Origin: Rhipicephalus microplus
Lineage: Eukaryota > Arthropoda > Arachnida > Ixodida > Ixodidae
Assembly: GCF_043290135.1 (NCBI RefSeq)
Contig: NC_134701.1
Location: 100,208,702 to 100,272,701 of the forward strand
Direction: 5' to 3'
DNA: 64,000 nt
Position numbers and translations under genes: made by a program. Position 1 is the first letter of the stretch. Every line of letters begins with the position of its first letter. The notes beneath the pieces are model-generated. The model did not search any database. It saw only the letters and a list, made by a program, of their open reading frames with translations, and was not told the origin of the DNA. Of the stretch, positions 20,901 through 32,151 are shown piece after piece.

Positions 20901-22548
20901 TGTCACAATGCCGTGGCGTACGTCTTCAAGCACTTCTTGCCAGACAGTGGCACATACCCACGGGTGGGCATGTGCCACAGGTTATTAACACTTGGTATCT
21001 ACCCAGGAATGACGAGGACACACTAGGTCAATTTTAACGCGCGAATGTTTATAAATACCCGACGTCGGTGTAGAGCCGACCCGACGAGTCCCACATGGAA
21101 TTTGCCAGAAGCATTCTGGGTGCCAATAAAGCATTTTACATCAAAGATACGCCAGGTCTCTGAACTAATTTTCAAATAGACGCTTATCTTCATTAAACTT
21201 TATTGGTGGTTGCAGTGCTGCCTACCCAGTTTTGAAAACTTTACATAAGTACTATTTTGATACAGCCATGACGTCGGGTTAACGTCAGGAGTGGTTAGCT
21301 GTCACGCGCTGAAATTGATTTATGTAGCAATGTCCGGGGCCAGCATCTTCGCAAGCATCAGCGCTTCATATCAGCCTCTGGTGTTGCTAAAGCGCATGTT
21401 CCAGTTGAAATTAATGTGCAAGGGCAAGCAACTGGTTATATAAACATCTGCAGCTCTTTAACATATGTCTGTGCGTGCAACATATGTACATATACTTTGC
21501 GTCATTTCATGACGTGTCGCTCAATAAAAAAATTACAACATGGTCACCTTTCATCCACAAGCTTCGCATAACGTGAATTTCTAGGTACGTAGGATCTGTT
21601 GAATTTTTTTTACAATATTTAAACAGCGACATTGATGCGCGCCACGTGCGTCTCCAAAGTTTCTTCATAACGAGTGGCCTGTTCCAATATTTACTGATGC
21701 AAACTTTGAAATATGTTTGAAATGGATGAGCACTCTATATTATGCTGAAGTTTTAGCAACATAGATTCCAAACCTTTTCACGTGTATTTTTTTTCTCAGG
21801 AGCTGGCTTACAGGCACGGTGCGATTCGCTTCGCCTTTCTAGATAATTTTAGGATAAATATTCGATGGGCTCGGCTTATCACGTCTTCATTCTTAACGCA
21901 TGTGCGCATTTAGACGCGTCTATTTAAGGCACCTTGACAGCCGAGCGAATCTATTTGTACAAGCATACGGAAGTGGATCGTAGCTTTCACGGTACGCGAA
22001 AAAGTATGACGCTGCTGGGTCTTCTCTCGTGGCCTCGCTACTTCCCATTAGCTTTCCGAAATGCCACAGGAAAGACAGTCTGGTGACGTTTTTACTTCTA
22101 CCATTTCTCCCACGTCAAGAGGCCGAAGTACTGCTCGTTTGCCATGGAAATATTACTAAATCAAAAACCGGCGCAAGATATCTGCCTTGTTGCGGGAAGA
22201 AAAGGACGACAACAAACGTGGAATCAGTGCTTGGAATCTCATTGAAGCAGAAGTATTCGTTCTAAGGTACTGAACACATGACCGGAATATGATGCATGTC
22301 GTATAATACAAGACTAAAGATTAATGACCTCCGGTTTTTCGACGAGATGAGAGACCCATCTTTATAAATTTTCTTGTGTATCGCAGCCATTGAAATACAC
22401 CTTCTGTGGTGTAAAATCAAACCCAGTTATCGAGTTTTGCAGAACTCACTTCTCCTGTTAAAATCATGTCATAGCTTTGAGCTTAACGCCTGGATAGTGC
22501 GGAGTTGCACGATATGCCCAGCTGCTGTACGAACATTCTGTGCGATGA
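20901..22548. other. Gene-free stretch with small repeats
   Basis: No coding similarity is seen. An inverted repeat GTGGCACATACCCAC with its inverse spans 20947-20978. A dispersed repeat lies at 21450-21590 (listed separately). The remainder is unremarkable. Confidence 0.5.
21450..21590 (+). repeat. Dispersed repeat ending near AATAAAA, copy 1
   Basis: The words ATATGTCTGTGCGTGCAACA, GTGTCGCTCAATAAAA and ACAACATGGTCACC line up in order with 58700-58815 at clearly above-chance similarity. The first word also appears at 11055. The AATAAA suggests the 3' end of a transcribed retroelement or gene family. Confidence 0.5.
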
Positions 22549-23044
22549 ATGCTCTGCTGGCGGCGGCCGCCTCGCAACACATTGAATTCCGTTCAGCCGA
22601 GAGCCGCTGAGAGGTCAGGCGTTTACTCGCACGCCTCACAGCAGCTAAGCAGTTTTGCGTCGGGGCACTCTGGATTTTCACCTGCCGTCCAGCTATCGCC
22701 TACACTCTGCGAACTACCAAAATTTTACGGGTTCCAGAATGACGTAAACGGCTAGGTAGCGACCGTCAACACTTTAGCAGTGCAAGGCCTAGACGGAGCC
22801 TCAGAAATGGTCCGTGGCTGTGGAACACCTTTGGAAAAGTGCTCCGGCGTGGCAACGGTATGAAGGCGTGAAACAGCAGTCATGGGCGGAGTGTAGCGCA
22901 GCTATGATTGCTGCTTTCGTCCTTATTGGCTATGACGCCACCGACGAACCTGCCACGTCTTTTACAGAAACCGAAGCTCGAGAGAGCCATCTGCTCGAGG
23001 TTGAACCTTATACCGCTTCACAGAGTAGACTTGAACGATGGTGA
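22549..23044 (+). pseudogene. Gypsy-type gag-like fragment
   Basis: One frame (22549-22755) ends with C-E-L-P-K-F-Y-G-F, resembling the L-P-x-F-x-G start of the retrotransposon gag domain. After a stop and a frame change, another (22814-23044) reads A-W-Q-R-Y-E-G-V-K-Q-Q-S-W-A-E, then A-A-F near its middle. A Trp-x-x-Tyr/W...S-W-x-x-x-x-x-x-x-x-A-F arrangement is typical of retrotransposon Gag. No protease or RT follows, so it is an isolated fragment. The call is from pattern only. Confidence 0.45.
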
Positions 23045-26000
23045 CTAAGAAGACAGAGAAGGGCATCGTCTCATGACTTACTTCTTCATGAGCTTTTCAA
23101 CTTATTATCTTCTATTTGTTTTGAATGTTAAAAGAAGTCAACACTTATGACCTCTTTCTATAAATTAGCTTATTTAGCTTCAGATAAACTTGTATATATA
23201 ACCGATTCTACTACAAAAAGAACTCCGTTAGGGTTAATAGGCTGCGCGAAAATTTTCACAAAACGTCTACTCATAAAATTTAAAAAAGAATTGGTGGAGT
23301 TCGCACTTACACGCTCAATACTTGAAACCGCTTAACTGACGATCGTGAAGAGGAATATGGTTTACTTGAGTTGTTTCTGGGGCTTAGCTAAGGTGATGCA
23401 GGTTAGTTCTATCTCGATTTTCAGTGCAGAGTTGTCCGAGATAAACAGAATGCATTCACAGACACCACACTCTTGGCAGGCACAGACACCTCTTTCTTCA
23501 ATTAGGCCTGTCGGTGTGCTGGGAACGCTTTGCATACCCCGTTCTCTTTCCCGTAATCTAGCATTATCGTCTTATGCGTACTCGGACCTTGCACTTATCG
23601 CCGTCTTTTCACAGTCATTTGTTGAGCTAGCTATTGCATTCTTTCTTTTAGTGAAACAATGGTGAGTAATCGTATGTATCCGATTTCTCTGACGCATACT
23701 TGCTGATGAGAACGAAAGGTTTTTTTTTTTCTCTGGGGGAACAACAAACCATTACCTAAAGCGTTTAGCTTTTAAAGAATGTTCAGTTCTGAAAGCTTTT
23801 AACACCTATACCCGTTAAAAACAAAAGCAAGCGAAGAGAAAGTACAAATAAAGTTGAAAATTGCTTTCATTATACAGCACACTTTCAAATACCACAATAA
23901 AGTGGAGACCTAAATTCGATTATTACTTTGGTTTTTAGTCTGCTTACAGAATAGCTCTCCTACGCAACTACCAGAGCTTACTCGTCCCCGAACAACCGTC
24001 CTCGTTCTCCTTATCCCACTGCACTAGCAGATACGAGTTCGAGAGTGGTTGGGCCTCCATGTTGGGTAATGTAGGCGGTGCTGAGCATGAAACAATGAGC
24101 AAATGATGTATTACTCTGTCTTGGTTTCCCATTAAAAAGCAAACACACAAGAAAGATTGACTTAGGTCACTGGCGCATTTAGTGAATTTTGCGTCAGTTG
24201 CATTGGAAAGCTCCAAACTATCATGAATAATATAAGACAACCGAGAGAAACTACACACTGGTTTATAATGAACACATCAAGGTCCAGAGGTACTGAAACA
24301 CTCTTGTATACAGCGATCTTTGCTATCTTTCGCAATACATTCAAATATAGTTTCATCACAACCATACTTGATATGCACAACTTAAGCCAGTTGATTACGT
24401 GTTTAAAGATGCGTGTCATAAAACCATACGCGCGTTATTCAGTGATTCTGTTTCCACGAAGCGTCTGACAGGCACGCTGTTTTCCGCAGTTGTATGCGCA
24501 ATAAACAGCTTCTTTCAATGCTTGGTACTTGCGATAAGTACTCTTGAGTATTCTACAGCTGGTTAATTAAACACCCATCGCTCAACGTACACTGTGTCAG
24601 CCCTGCGTGTACACAGGCATTCAGTCTGTCCTGATTTACATGGAAATAAAAGGCTCCGATGACTGTTTAGGCAGCTATACTTTTGGGAAGAACTGAAACA
24701 TTTCCCCAGCTTGCTGGGAGCGGTGTGTATTAATGGCTTACCATTGGTTATCGGCGATGAGTGATTACAATTAAACCCTCTGGAGAAATGAAGGCAACTT
24801 GCGAGACCACAGGCTACCAGATGTTGCTCTTTCAAACGTTTACATCTATGAGGGCGCAGCTTTCCCCATTCTGCTTCTGTTCGCAACTTGAGCAACAGAG
24901 ACGGATACCTCAGCATTTTCATACGTTGAACGCTTCACGTAATCTCTCACGGATGCCATGCTTTTACCAAGTGACGTGGCATAGTAATGATGTCATATAT
25001 AGTTCATGCTGCAAAGATGCCTAAAATTGTGTATCATCGTAAATACGAACTAGGCCAAAAGTAGGTTGAATCGCTGTTACGGGTATTTCAACTCAAATAC
25101 CTCATCGTTTTCCTATTGAGCGATTGGGAATATAGTCGGTTAACATATAATAGTGAATACATGCTCCACCACCAGTACTGAAGCACGCCTGTCATTCATT
25201 TGTGCAACAAAGCGATGATTGGCGATTTCCGTTCGAACCTTAGGAACATCTTCACCGGTATGGCAAATACTACGCAAATTATGAATTAAAAGTTCATCGT
25301 TCTTTATTAAAACAATACTTTTCGCAGAGCAGTGAAGTCAGAATTTCTTATGATTTTTGTCAAGTATTGTTTTTCGATGAAAAACTAGGAAAATGAACAT
25401 AAGCTTGTATAGGCAAGCGATATGCCTGAAATACGTTGAATCTACCTGTCTTGACATAAATAGCTGACTGCAATTCATTATTAGCATCTATTATTATTAT
25501 TATCCTCATCTATCATTATTAGCATCCTGGATGGGACGTTGACCGCTGTGGGCAAAGATTACATTTATTCTTAAGCTGTGATGGGAAACAGGTGCCTTGA
25601 GGTTTGCCATGTTTTCGCCTTTGTCTGTATATATACGTTGCATACAAACGAACTTCATAGAAATGATTCCCGTGACAGTGTCCCCAGGCAATGCTCAAGT
25701 ACATTTCCCGTTAATGCTATTGTATATTAGGTGGATACACATATTTTCACCTACACAGGCAATATTAGGGGTCACTCAAATTATTTTGTCCGGGTGTCCC
25801 CACAACTCACTTCATTTCTTCTCCGCTAAACTATCCCTGCACTGTGTGCCAAACTTAGTCCTCTAATACCATCAAAGCAAAAAAAGACAATAGAGTCGTG
25901 CGTTGTTAAAGTATAGTATCACTAGAAAACGCCCTGCGAAGGCTGCAGTTCTCCCAATTAAAGAATATTGAAACAAATTGTGACTATGCGTGTGCCTTGT

Positions 26001-29000
26001 GGCACTTCATTTAGAGGTGAACACTCAAATAGAACAGGTTGTTCATAATGTTAACTCGTCACTGTGTCACTCCAGTGCCATGAGGCTATCATATACTACG
26101 TCTTTTTACAAGTGAAGTGAAAAAAAAATATAATTCCCACGGACTAAGTCGACAACGAGAGCAAGCGCTAATTCTTGTGTTCTTCTTAGTCTGCTGTAAT
26201 AGTTTTTGAGCTTCAGTTGTGAAAAAAAAACGTGAAATACAAACTAGCCTGCTCGCACACCTTGATTCAATATACCAGGTGTTCGTCCTACTACCAAATA
26301 CCAATTCATATTTTTCTTTTTGTAAGGCCATTGCCACAGCTGCGTCCCACTGGACAACCATGACATTGTAATTAGTGAGAGGCTCTCATTACATGTTTAT
26401 CCTTCCCATGGCCATGTAGCGGAACTGAAACAAGAACAAATATTTTTCGTTATAGAAAGAATAAGTTGGCGAAAACATCTTACTATCAAAGATTACACAT
26501 AGATGGCGTTTAAATAATGAGAAAACGGGCTGTTCTGCTCAATCAATACCATGTTTTGTGAGATACGAGGAGCTATCGCATATTCCTAGACTAAAAATAG
26601 AAGGTTGGTGCCACGCAGGGTAGGGAAGATATCAATCACTCGTGCTCGTCCGCAAACAACTCGACACCGTGGACAAGCACTTCATCACATGTTGCTTGTT
26701 TCGCCATGTTTTCCTAGCGCTGTAATCAAGCGCCCTTGCTGGAACGTGAGACTGTAGGAAGTATGCCCAGTGAAGGTCGTCGCGAGCACGAACGAGATGC
26801 GGCTGGCTGGGCGTGTGTCTAACATGGATGTCTTCATTATTAGCGGCGTCCTTTTCCGGTTGAAATGATCTGTGCTAAGGAAATTTTTACTGAGCGCCCT
26901 GTAGTTGGTGGCCTGACTGACAAAGCTTAGTGCATTACGATACACGTGCGTTTGCTAAATTTAAAACAAGTAAAGCTTGTTGTTATTCTTGTGAATGTGA
27001 AGAGAACTTGTACACGAATTGTGCACCTGCAATAAAAAAGCCCATGTATGTTTGCTTCCAGCTTCTTAGATATCATATTCGCATTCTGACCCTGATGTCC
27101 ATAGGCTGAACAAGCGTGCAGCGCGCAATTCAGATGTACACATAAAGTATAGCTTTTTTCGCACATCTAAATACCACTAGCATTTGTCTTGAATGAACAA
27201 GTGACGAAGCATACAGGGGCAAGAATCAGGCGCAAGCGATTGATGAAGACCATACGAAATGCAGGAAAGAAAAGTTCAAGGTCGGAATGTTACGATTCGC
27301 GCATATGTTCAGCAGCGACGTTTTTCGTTGTCGTTTGCGGTGCTTTTCTAATATTCAGTGGCAAGAACCTATTGATGTTGAATTATGCACGATTCAATTA
27401 ACAAAGTACAACAACCATTTATTGCCAGCACATTCAAGACTAGTCCTCAGTTACTTCATCAACCTCTACAGACACCGCTGTACGTATAGTGCAAAGAGGA
27501 CGCTATTCATTATACAGAACTGCCAATCAAAGCGCCTTGCACCGTGCCATTTTTAATCATCATAATAGGCTGATCATGATTCTCAATTGAGTGCACATGA
27601 TCTAATTCGAGAGGGTTTCGAAGCTTGCATAAACCACGAGTTAGTTTGGCTAGTCTTGTTACAACTTCCCTACAACCAAGCTTACTACAAGCGCAGGGTC
27701 GAAAACTCCACGCAGTGACTTCTCACTATAGCTACAGACTCAACACTCTAAACCAAAAATCTGCGAAGTTGAGCTAACTGCAGCTGTTCAATCAACAAAT
27801 GAACTGTTCGTCCAACCGGGACTAAGTGCATGATAGTGCGTGTTGTGCTCAAATGCCCGGCAACGAAGGAACCAACGGGGAGGCTAACTGCGCTGCGATC
27901 GCCTTCTTTCGACGCTGCACTGCAATGCTCAGGCGGGTGGGCTATCACGAAAACAAGTTACATTGACTATACGCCACTGTGAAAGGGAAGCACTATGAAA
28001 CGAATAGAAGCTGTAATCAGAGGCCAGTTTAACACGCAGTCAATGCACACAGCAAGCGCCCTCACGTTTCCACCAAGCCGGCATGGGTGGACTGAAAACA
28101 AGCGAAAGTGTCCGAACACTGGGAAAGCGAATAACTCGCTTCAGTGTGCTGAAATAGAACTACGAAGAACACAGACAGCCCTAATGAAAGTAAGCTGTTC
28201 GTCAGCGGTCGTGTACCCACTAGGTCGGAGTCCACAATTTCAAACAGATATATTGAAAAAGTATGTACGCTTTGTATGACATCGGTATCAAGCTGGCTGC
28301 CAGTGTGAGTGCATTGCCGGCACACGTAAAGGAAACATCTTGTACAATTTTCTTTACAGAAAATAATGTTTCCTCATTAAAGCTCAGAGAAAATTATGTA
28401 TACTGTTCCCCGCGACAATTGTTGTCAAACATCAAACGTGAAGGCGATTGCGGATACAACTAATTGTTCGGCTGGCGAATCACAGTGAGCGATGATGAAA
28501 GAACCATGCCTGCGAACGGTCTCCTCGCTGTAAGTATACACATCTCTACTACCTACAACTTTTTGAAATTCGGGACTATAAGATAACGACGACGAAAATT
28601 TCACATGAGACGTATGTTCCGATTGCCGGTGGTCGTTTAGCCTACTCCTCGTAAGCATAGCGACGCCATCGGCAAGCCGACACGGTTGCATCCGCGGGGT
28701 GCCTGGCTGCTTCGCCAACTTTCCTGCATAAGCACCGCTGCTGTGTTTTTGTGTACAGACTCGTATACCAGCACTGCGAACGCTGGTTTGGCTGACATGA
28801 TCGAAAGCCAGCTGATAGTTCATATTTTTGGACCGGAGGATTGTGAAGATTAGATGGATACATATTAAAACACTGGTGCGCTTCGGCGTTATGAATTAGT
28901 CCACGTAAGTTTTCACGTTATTGTTTTTTTAACTGAGCAAACGTCCACCACCGGCACTACATGGGAGGTCAAAATACTGTGCTATATATATACGGTAGTT

Positions 29001-29073
29001 CGTTCCGGGTAGTGTAGCGCGGGTGCTCAGTGTTTGCGATGTTTTACTTTGAAGTAATAGTGCGTATGTATAT

Positions 29074-29078
<5 letters not shown>
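23045..29078. other. Gene-free stretch
   Basis: Six kilobases of mostly AT-rich sequence contain many short open frames on both strands, none with a recognisable domain or consistent coding character. The longest, 28425-28823 minus (132 codons) and 24563-24922 minus (119 codons), look like chance frames. An (ATT)n-like patch is at 25488-25502. A consensus-like splice donor ATGGTGAGTAA at 23658-23668 follows a 106-codon frame, but no matching acceptor or domain supports an exon. Confidence 0.5.

Positions 29079-29133
<55 letters not shown>
29079..29133. repeat. (TA)n microsatellite
   Basis: A pure AT dinucleotide tract of about 27 units on the 5' side of the tRNA-bodied SINE. Confidence 0.95.
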
Positions 29134-29135
<2 letters not shown>

Positions 29136-29194
29136 TGGCGCTGACTGTCGCTCCTACTTCTAAATTCACAGATAAACCCAAAAAGTGGATGGAG

Positions 29195-29425
29195 GGAGTG
29201 CCGCTGTAATAGCTCAGTGGTTAGAGCATCGAACGCGTAATTCGAAGGTCGTAGGTTCGATTCCTGCTTACAGTTGGTAAATTTTTCATCCACTTTTCTG
29301 TCTTCTTATTTACATTCCTATAATGTTAATAACTTCCCCTGTACATTCCTTGGCATTACTGTCTGTTATATCTCATTATTATTGTGTTAAAAACACGGAA
29401 AAACGAGCCCTTAGGTATACACTTC
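29195..29425 (+). mobile_element. SINE with Thr-tRNA-like body
   Basis: A complete tRNA-like cloverleaf (29203-29275) is followed by a non-tRNA body: TTTTTCATCCACTTTTCTGT, then CTTCCCCTGTACATTCCTTG, then GTTAAAAACACGG and CGAGCCCTTA. The same body type is abundant in tick sequence as I remember it. (TA)n tracts flank both ends, so the SINE appears to sit within or to have nucleated a TA tract. Confidence 0.7.
29203..29275 (+). tRNA. tRNA-Thr(CGT)-like sequence, probably the SINE head
   Basis: It folds with a 7-bp acceptor (GCTGTAA with TTACAGT, one G-U pair), a D stem GCTC/GAGC and an anticodon stem TCGAA/TTCGA around loop CGCGTAA. The variable loop is 5 nt and the T arm is GTAGG-TTCGATT-CCTGC. 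The anticodon CGT (29236-29238) reads ACG, Thr. Position 33, almost always U in working tRNAs, is G. With the attached SINE body, this argues for a retroposed tRNA-like head rather than a functional gene. There is no T-run terminator right after it. Confidence 0.5.
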
Positions 29426-29431
29426 TTTCCC

Positions 29432-29436
<5 letters not shown>

Positions 29437-29492
<56 letters not shown>
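29437..29492. repeat. (TA)n microsatellite
   Basis: About 28 TA units between the SINE and the left LTR of the nested gypsy element. Confidence 0.95.
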
Positions 29493-29493
<1 letters not shown>

Positions 29494-29494
<1 letters not shown>

Positions 29495-29642
29495 GAGACC
29501 ACGTCCGGTACGGCAGCAACCAGGTTATCCTTTTTTAATCCAGACGCACGAGCGCGAGAGCCAGCCCACGTGACATACGATGATGATCCCTACAATGGTT
29601 TGGTCATACAGATGAAGATGAAGTACACAGTCAGCGCTCACA
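29494..29642 (-). repeat. LTR of element E (3' LTR)
   Basis: On the minus strand it starts TGTGAGCGCTGAC and ends GTGGTCTCA, so it has TG...CA termini. It matches 38748-38896 along its full length. At 149 bp it is short for a gypsy LTR. Confidence 0.92.
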
Positions 29643-29658
29643 CTATTTTCCCCCCTTC
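29643..29658 (-). promoter_or_regulatory. Polypurine tract of element E
   Basis: On the minus strand GAAGGGGGGAAAATAG directly abuts the 3' LTR. This is the expected position and composition for the plus-strand primer of LTR-retrotransposon reverse transcription. Confidence 0.85.
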
Positions 29659-29676
29659 GCGAAAGAGGGTACAAAG

Positions 29677-31959
29677 TTAGAAAGGGTTGGGACGCCGAAT
29701 ATATCGTTTCAGTCGAGAGACGTGGGCGATCTCGGTGTGGAGGCGACGACGATCAGAAGCCGCGTTAACAGGAGCAACGCGATAGTTGACTTCAGATGTT
29801 CGTTCAAGGACGGTGTATGGACCGAGATATCGGTGAAGGAATTTTTCGCAGAGCCCAGGTACACGAACAGGTGTCCACAAAAGGACTTCGTCGCCTGGGC
29901 GGAACACAACAACTCGACGCTTGGCATCAAGGTCGATTTTTCTTTTGTCCCGAATGCTAGCAGTGTTGGCGCGGGCGATTTCACGGCAGTGGGCGACGTG
30001 AGCGGCGAACTCATCCGGGAGAGATGAAGATGGATTGGAAGATGTGTACAAAAAGGTGGTGTCCAGAACAAATGTCGGTACACGGCCATACACGAGAAAA
30101 AAAGGACTGAAATTCGTTGTACGCTGTATGGCAGTGTTATATGCGAACGTGACAAAAGGAAGTATTGTGTCCCAGTTTTTGTAATCTGGTTGCACGTACA
30201 TAGAGATCATGTCAGACGAAGTTCGGTGAAAACGCTCAATCAGACCATTAGTTTCTGGGTGATACGCTGATGTGGTCTTGTGGATGGTGTTAGAGGCCTG
30301 TAAGACTTCAGCAAGGACATGTGAAAGAAATGTCTTGCCATGGTCACTAAGGAGCACACGCGGTGCGCCATGTCGTAAAATAATGGCGCGAAGGAAAAAA
30401 TCGGCTACTTCAGAGGTAGCACCAGATGAAAGAGCTGCCGTCTCCGCGTAGCGAGTAAGGTGGTCTACGGCAGTAACAATCCAACGGTGACCGGCTGGCG
30501 TAAGCGGAAGAGGTCCGTATATGTCTATGCCCACAAATTCAAAGGGAGTGGACGGGCACGGCAGTGGTTGCAATGGCCCCGCGGGAAGAGACGTGGTACG
30601 TTTTCGGTGCTGGCACGACGCGCAGGAAGCGACGTACTTGTCGACAGAAGTGGAGAAGCCAGGCCAAAAGCAGCGATTCCTGAGGCGGTCGTAGGTCTTG
30701 TGGAACCCTAAGTGGCCAGCTGTCGCGTCTTCATGTAACGCTTGTAGAACTTCCAGACGAAGTAAGCGAGGAATGACGAGAACCCATTGGTTACCGAGAG
30801 GATGGTAAATTTGCCGACATAATGTTCCCTCTTGAAGCTTGAAACGGGCAAGTTGTCGTCTTAGGCGGCTGTTTGGAGCACGCGATAAGCCAGTGAGCCG
30901 ATCGATGATTGTGCGGCAGTAGTTATCGGCATGTTGAAGCGAGGCGAGATCTGTGGACGAAAGAAAGTCCGCCGAGGCAACTAACTGTTTCGAAGCAGCA
31001 GCCGTCTGTTTGGTCACTTTGGCGGGCGGTGACGAACAGATGGAAGGTGACACTTCAGTGCTTTGCGAGAGCGGGCAACGGGACAAAGCGTCGGCATCTT
31101 GGTGCTCTCGGTCCGACCTATATGTGACGCTGTAGTCATACTCTTGCAATCGTAGTACCCAACGGCCAAGGCGTCCCGACAAATTTTTAAGATATGATAT
31201 CCAACACAGAGCATGATGGTCAGTCACTATTGTGAAATGCCGGCCGTATAAGTAAGGACGAAACTTTTGTATGGACCACACGATGGCGAGATATTCTTGC
31301 TCAGTGATGCTGTAGTTTCGCTCAGCAGGTGACAGAGTACGGCTCTCGTAGGCCACGACTTGTTCTTCGGAAGCGTGGTTCCGCTGAAGAAGGACCGCAC
31401 TGATGCCAAGTCCACTTGCGTCAGTGTGTAGCACAGTAGGTGCTGCAGGCTCGAAATGGCGAAGCACTGGCCGTGATGTGAGGCATCGGTTGAGGGTGTG
31501 AAAAGCGGCTTCGCAGTCATCCGACCAGACAAAGGGTGTGCTCGTGGTCAGAAGTTTGTGCAGAGGAGCCGCAATAGTAGCGAAATCACGTACAAAGCGG
31601 CGGAAATACGACGCTAAGCCAAAGAAGCTGCGGAGGTCTTTCTGTGTGGTTGGTGTAGGAAAGTGCAGTACCGTGGCAACCTTGTCGGGATCGGGCTCAA
31701 CGCCATGTTTACTGACGACGTGACCTAATACCTTGATGCTGTGACTGGCAAACCGACACTTCTTAGTGTTGAGCTGGAGACCGGCCTTAGCTAAACACGT
31801 GAGGACTTCGTCTAGCCGTTCCAGGTGCTGTGAGAAGCTCGACGAAAAAATGACAATGTCGTCCAGGTAGCAAAGGCAGGTCTTCCATTTTAATCCCCGC
31901 AGTACCGTGTCTATCATCCGTTCGAATGTGGCTGGGGCATTGCACAGGCCGAAAGGCAT
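29677..31959 (-). CDS. pol: Element E pol C-terminal part: RT palm, RNase H, integrase
   Basis: Open for 760 codons. Residues 1-16 are the M-P-F-G-L-C-N-A-P-A-T-F stretch of the RT palm. Y-L-D-D, the catalytic box, is at 31-34. RNase H begins with L-H-T-D-A-S (Asp 180), with Glu 222 and T-D-H-H-A-L (Asp 247) following. The integrase zinc domain uses His 416, His 420, Cys 446 and Cys 449. The D,D-35-E triad is Asp 479 (G-I-D-I-Y-G-P), Asp 539 (L-L-S-D-H-G-K) and Glu 575. Y-L-G-P-Y-T-V-L near 711 marks the C-terminal domain. The Met is not a real start, because the frame is cut there by element F; the N-terminal half of pol lies at 36168-37400. No lesion is visible within it. Confidence 0.93.
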   Translation of the reverse strand: MPFGLCNAPATFERMIDTVLRGLKWKTCLCYLDDIVIFSSSFSQHLERLDEVLTCLAKAGLQLNTKKCRFASHSIKVLGHVVSKHGVEPDPDKVATVLHFPTPTTQKDLRSFFGLASYFRRFVRDFATIAAPLHKLLTTSTPFVWSDDCEAAFHTLNRCLTSRPVLRHFEPAAPTVLHTDASGLGISAVLLQRNHASEEQVVAYESRTLSPAERNYSITEQEYLAIVWSIQKFRPYLYGRHFTIVTDHHALCWISYLKNLSGRLGRWVLRLQEYDYSVTYRSDREHQDADALSRCPLSQSTEVSPSICSSPPAKVTKQTAAASKQLVASADFLSSTDLASLQHADNYCRTIIDRLTGLSRAPNSRLRRQLARFKLQEGTLCRQIYHPLGNQWVLVIPRLLRLEVLQALHEDATAGHLGFHKTYDRLRNRCFWPGFSTSVDKYVASCASCQHRKRTTSLPAGPLQPLPCPSTPFEFVGIDIYGPLPLTPAGHRWIVTAVDHLTRYAETAALSSGATSEVADFFLRAIILRHGAPRVLLSDHGKTFLSHVLAEVLQASNTIHKTTSAYHPETNGLIERFHRTSSDMISMYVQPDYKNWDTILPFVTFAYNTAIQRTTNFSPFFLVYGRVPTFVLDTTFLYTSSNPSSSLPDEFAAHVAHCREIARANTASIRDKRKIDLDAKRRVVVFRPGDEVLLWTPVRVPGLCEKFLHRYLGPYTVLERTSEVNYRVAPVNAASDRRRLHTEIAHVSRLKRYIRRPNPF

Positions 31960-32151
31960 TACATTTATTTTATTTAATATTTATTCATACTGCAGACTAC
32001 AAAACGTGGTCCAAGCAGGACGGGCAATCAGGAATCACAAAAACAGAGGACTAAGATTGATCACGAACGTAATAAATTTAAAAGTGAGTAAGATGAGGAA
32101 ATATATACAGTGCTACATCAACAAATATACACTATGAGACATACATACATA

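Noticed and set aside
23345..23665. Possible exon ending in a GTGAGT donor-like site
   Set aside because: No acceptor, no domain and no neighbouring exon; the donor match alone is weak.
28425..28823. 132-codon minus-strand frame
   Set aside because: No recognisable domain, and composition is like the surrounding non-coding DNA.
29203..29275. A genuine nuclear tRNA-Thr gene
   Set aside because: Position 33 is G, there is no downstream T-run terminator, and a SINE body follows directly.
29722..30711. Plus-strand frames opposite the gypsy E integrase (for example 29722-30027 and 30460-30711)
   Set aside because: They lie antisense to a well-supported pol frame and show no domain.
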